Assembly: GCF_947259545.1 (NCBI RefSeq)
Contig: NZ_CAMYMK010000003.1
Location: 142,564 to 206,563, forward strand
Length of the DNA: 64,000 bases
Direction of reading: 5' to 3'
Source of the DNA: an uncultured Marinobacter sp.
GTDB lineage: Bacteria; Pseudomonadota; Gammaproteobacteria; Pseudomonadales; Oleiphilaceae
A model generated the notes under the pieces. The model was not told the DNA's origin, did not search any database, and was given only the letters and a program-made list of their open reading frames with translations. Below, in pieces: positions 62,001 through 64,000 of the stretch (position 1 is the stretch's first letter; each line of letters begins with the position of its first letter). Both the position numbers and the translations under genes were made by a program.

Positions 62001-62638
62001 GACATTATCCGTTCAACCCCGGAGCCGGTCGTGACGCTGCCCTGCAGGACTTCGAGCGGTTCTTTGCCCCTGAGGGTGTGCTGGATACCTTCTATGCCGA
62101 TAACCTGAAACTGTTCCTGGAAGACCATCCGGAACACGTGGCCGGATCACAGCGTGCTGGCTTGGTTCGGGCCGACGTCCGGGCGTCACTGGAAAAGGCC
62201 CAAACCATTCGCAGGGCGTTCTTCACCCGCAGCGGCTCCCTGGATGTGGAGTTCGCGCTGGAGCCTCTGAACTTGTCCTCCAACAAGCGCCGCAGCGTGG
62301 TAAACGTGGACGGCCAACTGGTGGAATTCAGCCACGGACCCAGTCAGAGCATACCGCTGGTCTGGCCCAACACTTTGCGTGACAGCGTGGAGAGTCGTGT
62401 CACCCTGGTGCCGATCCAGGTTAATCGCTCGCCCCGCAGTCTCTCTGAAAATGGACCCTGGGCGTTGTTCCGGCTACTCGACAGGGCGGATATCACCGGC
62501 GTCAGCGGTAGCGCGGTGGACGTGAAGTTCAATCTGGATGACGGCGAAATGCGTTATCGGCTTCATGCGGCCAGTAATACCAACCCGTTCACACGGGAAC
62601 TCCTTGCGGGGTACCAGATACCGCGCAGTCTGTATTAG
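59036..62638 (+). CDS. tssM: Type VI inner-membrane protein TssM (IcmF, VasK)
   Basis: 1200 residues. N-terminal membrane helices near 20-40 and 57-80 flank a short loop; a third helix is near 450-468 (VAVAAVVAVAAGLGMTAGW). Between them the cytoplasmic domain has a Walker A motif GLEDAGKTSLIQ near 137-148, so NTP binding is possible. A large periplasmic part of about 730 residues ends with the beta-rich C-terminal domain that contacts TssJ. With TssJ and TssL it forms the membrane complex. Confidence 0.96.
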   Translation: MDAMWRQALLIGRRILPYLRSAAPITLALGVIVLLGATWWLGPRLEIDGEYPLAAWQMRALVTLGVVLMVAMVWATVLARRLGKINAAKADEQQEQEDPILPLERRQTRLLDRQLQALKSNLPGRKGLYRLPWYLVMGLEDAGKTSLIQRSGQTYTLTNVTRHAQSDRNPFGFEWWIGDHGVLIDPDGELLRQNDGQGASHEIQRRLWQHFIQWLERSRPQRPLNGVVLTVDLASLSTGSDQQRQAQAILLRTRLRELMEQLGSRLPVYVSFTKMDLLYGFGPFMKTLTKSEREQPLGFTFPLEALLEGDDWLADFSERFAGLVEQLNARLPDVLAVTRDAEERTSVYSFTRQLAGLKPVLEQFLADLLSEDAFSTPALVRGTYFTSVIQEGVPEDAFVSAAAANYQLSGPIQPAQRNGQSTSLFTQGLFPDVIYRESGLAGDNRKVVRSRQRRVAVAAVVAVAAGLGMTAGWQHYFIKNAEAATAVEQRVRSFINNWRPVGYEPDTTGSNLLEPLDELREATLAFGDYRQSWPLIDDMGLYQGKRVGPEVEASYLDMLAYQYLPTLMLGVMGEMSRAPDNSPERLDHLRVLRMLYDASGRRTDIVTDYMASYWQQRFPGQADRQQRLRRHLNYALAHTDLAEQVRQGDVTADMTLAPFRSSVQWAQHELGRIPTTDRVYEDLEKEAAREFESPLDLARASGPAFSTVFTKLDERGDPLQEESPEEDPLVIPSLLTRDGLNGWFLRKSDSVTELALVDAWVLGRRDNVDFSESDEAQLTAELQSLYADRYADAWRKALSRLDVRSFSDLNHGVRVLESLTSGHQPLQQLFGQVTHHTRLVPEVSAEEDTNQVAARKVLEQSSHFAMIQEIDRQFAELNQLNQKQGDNPSGMEQLMGVIGDLHEYMRGIQEAPDRGKAALQAARARMELQGADPIFTLQRLASNQPAPLNRMLDKLAAESWRVVLDQAVAQLERQWYREVYQPFQRTLARHYPFNPGAGRDAALQDFERFFAPEGVLDTFYADNLKLFLEDHPEHVAGSQRAGLVRADVRASLEKAQTIRRAFFTRSGSLDVEFALEPLNLSSNKRRSVVNVDGQLVEFSHGPSQSIPLVWPNTLRDSVESRVTLVPIQVNRSPRSLSENGPWALFRLLDRADITGVSGSAVDVKFNLDDGEMRYRLHAASNTNPFTRELLAGYQIPRSLY

Positions 62639-62724
62639 ACTATGGGCCGTCCTGCACAGGATCGTGTGGGGCGGCAAGTATTACCGAGCTTCTAATTGCA
62701 CCACATTCTTCAGGGACCGAAGAC

Positions 62725-64000
62725 ATGCCCCAGGCAAGCGGACTGCAGTTCACCGCCACCATTGGCGGATTTCCCTCTGATCACTTTTCCGTCGTCGGCT
62801 TCGAGCTGACCGAAGCCCTTTCCGAACTGTTTCACGGCAAGCTCAAACTGGCCAGCACCGACCCGTCGGTAGCAGCAACCGATGTACTGGAGCAGGCCGT
62901 GGATCTGGTGATCTGGCAGGACGGCGTGCCCCTGCGGCGTTTTACCGGCGTGGTCAACGAATTCGCCCGCGGTGATTCCGGCCACCGCCGCACCCGCTAC
63001 GAACTCATCATTCTGCCCCCGCTGTGGCGTCTGGGCCTAATGCACAACAGCCGCATCTTTCAGACCCAGACCACCGACGCCATCGTACGCACCTTGTTGG
63101 AAGAGCGGGGCATCGTCGATACCGTGTTCGACCTGAAACGCCGCCCGGAAGAACGGGAATACTGCGTCCAGCACCGGGAAAGCGATCTGGATTTTGTAGA
63201 GCGACTGGCCGCCGAGGAAGGCTGGCATTACCGCTACCACCACGGCTCCGTCGATGGCGAAGAACCACCGGCCCTGATCATCGCCGATCACCACGGCGAC
63301 GCCCCCAAACTGGAATCCGTGACCTACAACGGCAAAGCTGGCGGCAGCACCAAAACCCCCTGCGTGTTCCGTTTCGCCCATCAGGAGCGGGTCCGCGCCA
63401 GTGCCGTGGCCCTGAAGGATTACACCTTCAAGAATCCGGCCTACGCCCTGATGCACGAACAGGCCGGAGCAGGCCTGTCTCATCGCGAGGACTACCAGCA
63501 CTACGACTACCCCGGCCGCTTCAAAGCCGACGCCAGCGGTGAACCCTTCACCGGAGCCCGACTGGACGCCCTGAGACACGACGCCAGCACCGCCAGCGGC
63601 AAGAGCAACCGCGCCGACTTCACCGCCGGCGCCAAAGTGGCTCTGACCGACCACGACAGCGAGGCCCTGAACCGGGAATGGCTGCTGACCGGCATCACCC
63701 ACACCGGCAAACAGCCCCAGGCGCTGGAAGAAGAGGGCGGTTCCGAACCCACCAGCTACAGCAACCAGTTCAACGCCATCCCCGCCGACCGCACCTGGCG
63801 CTCACAAATCAAGCACCGCCCCAGAATGGACGGCCCGCAGATCGCCATCGTCACCGGTCCGGAAGGCGAAGAGATCCATTGCGACGAACACGGCCGCGTA
63901 AAAGTCCGCTTCCCCTGGGATCGCTACTCCAAGAACGACGAACACAGCAGCGCCTGGCTGCGAGTCAGCCAGGGCTGGGCCGGCGGCCAGTATGGGTTCA
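62725..64000 (+). CDS. vgrG: VgrG spike protein TssI (cut by window end)
   Basis: The first 425 codons from ATG 62725 are visible. They give the N-terminal gp27-like part (MPQASGLQFTATIGGFPSDH, FVERLAAEEGWHYRYHHGS near 159-177) and the start of the gp5-like OB-fold (HCDEHGRVKVRFPWDRYSK near 386-404). VgrG trimers tip the needle and can carry effector domains; the C-terminus that would show this is outside the window. It follows tssM after 86 nt. Confidence 0.95.
   Translation, partial: MPQASGLQFTATIGGFPSDHFSVVGFELTEALSELFHGKLKLASTDPSVAATDVLEQAVDLVIWQDGVPLRRFTGVVNEFARGDSGHRRTRYELIILPPLWRLGLMHNSRIFQTQTTDAIVRTLLEERGIVDTVFDLKRRPEEREYCVQHRESDLDFVERLAAEEGWHYRYHHGSVDGEEPPALIIADHHGDAPKLESVTYNGKAGGSTKTPCVFRFAHQERVRASAVALKDYTFKNPAYALMHEQAGAGLSHREDYQHYDYPGRFKADASGEPFTGARLDALRHDASTASGKSNRADFTAGAKVALTDHDSEALNREWLLTGITHTGKQPQALEEEGGSEPTSYSNQFNAIPADRTWRSQIKHRPRMDGPQIAIVTGPEGEEIHCDEHGRVKVRFPWDRYSKNDEHSSAWLRVSQGWAGGQYGF

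Noticed and set aside
1..64000. CRISPR arrays, tRNA/rRNA genes, complete insertion sequences, prophage
   Set aside because: No regularly spaced repeats, cloverleaf-like or rRNA-like sequence, transposase or phage structural genes were seen on either strand by eye; tRNAscan and Infernal would be needed for a formal negative.

Overview
The window comes from the chromosome of a gammaproteobacterium with fairly high GC, most likely Marinobacter or a close marine relative. That placement is an inference. It rests on the order pilI-pilH-pilG | gshB-tonB3-yqgE-ruvX-pyrR-pyrB-pyrC', which mirrors the Pseudomonas locus, on DesA-type desaturase and TRAP transport genes, and on the protein sequences generally. 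No rRNA, tRNA, CRISPR array or complete insertion sequence was seen.

Layout. (1) 1-7.1 kb is a conserved core: type IV pilus chemotaxis genes (minus) diverge from a glutathione synthetase / TonB3 / pyrimidine operon that ends in a dihydroorotase-like protein lacking its metal ligands. (2) 7.3-12.1 kb is a TRAP-like uptake system (periplasmic binding protein, TatT-like lipoprotein, fused permease) with an antisense HU gene in its middle. (3) 12.2-19.6 kb is an accessory block of minus-strand genes (nitroreductase, YnfA, DUF899, VOC, Gfo/Idh/MocA, several unknowns). It holds what looks like a solitary integron-type gene cassette with an attC-like end, next to a shrunken copy of a gene that is intact 3 kb away. 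(4) 19.2-24.5 kb holds a MerR/epimerase pair, a GNAT gene, and a putative lipid-related trio (DUF6670-like, AraC regulator, fatty-acid-hydroxylase-like). (5) 24.5-43 kb is housekeeping: pckA, hslO-hslR-yrfG, mutM, desA, rsmD, ftsY-ftsE-ftsX-rpoH, glxR-hyi, a two-component system, greB with an attenuator-like leader, an orphan integrase N-terminal domain, an acyl-CoA-binding protein and a hotdog thioesterase. (6) 43-64 kb is a type VI secretion cluster in the Vibrio cholerae vas order: tssB, C, E, F, G, tagH, tssJ, K, L, H, vasH, vasI, tssA, M, vgrG (cut by the window end). No hcp, PAAR or effector gene lies inside the window.

The main non-gene signals are a family of three long palindromic intergenic elements (about 35.81-35.92, 45.58-45.69 and 55.18-55.27 kb). 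They share a core but have arms that differ between copies, and two of them sit inside the T6SS operon. Others are the attC-like site at 18.67-18.75 kb, the three-block remnant at 19.11-19.23 kb, and the structured leader with intrinsic terminator upstream of greB. Two very small putative membrane peptides (24 and 28 residues) were also found.
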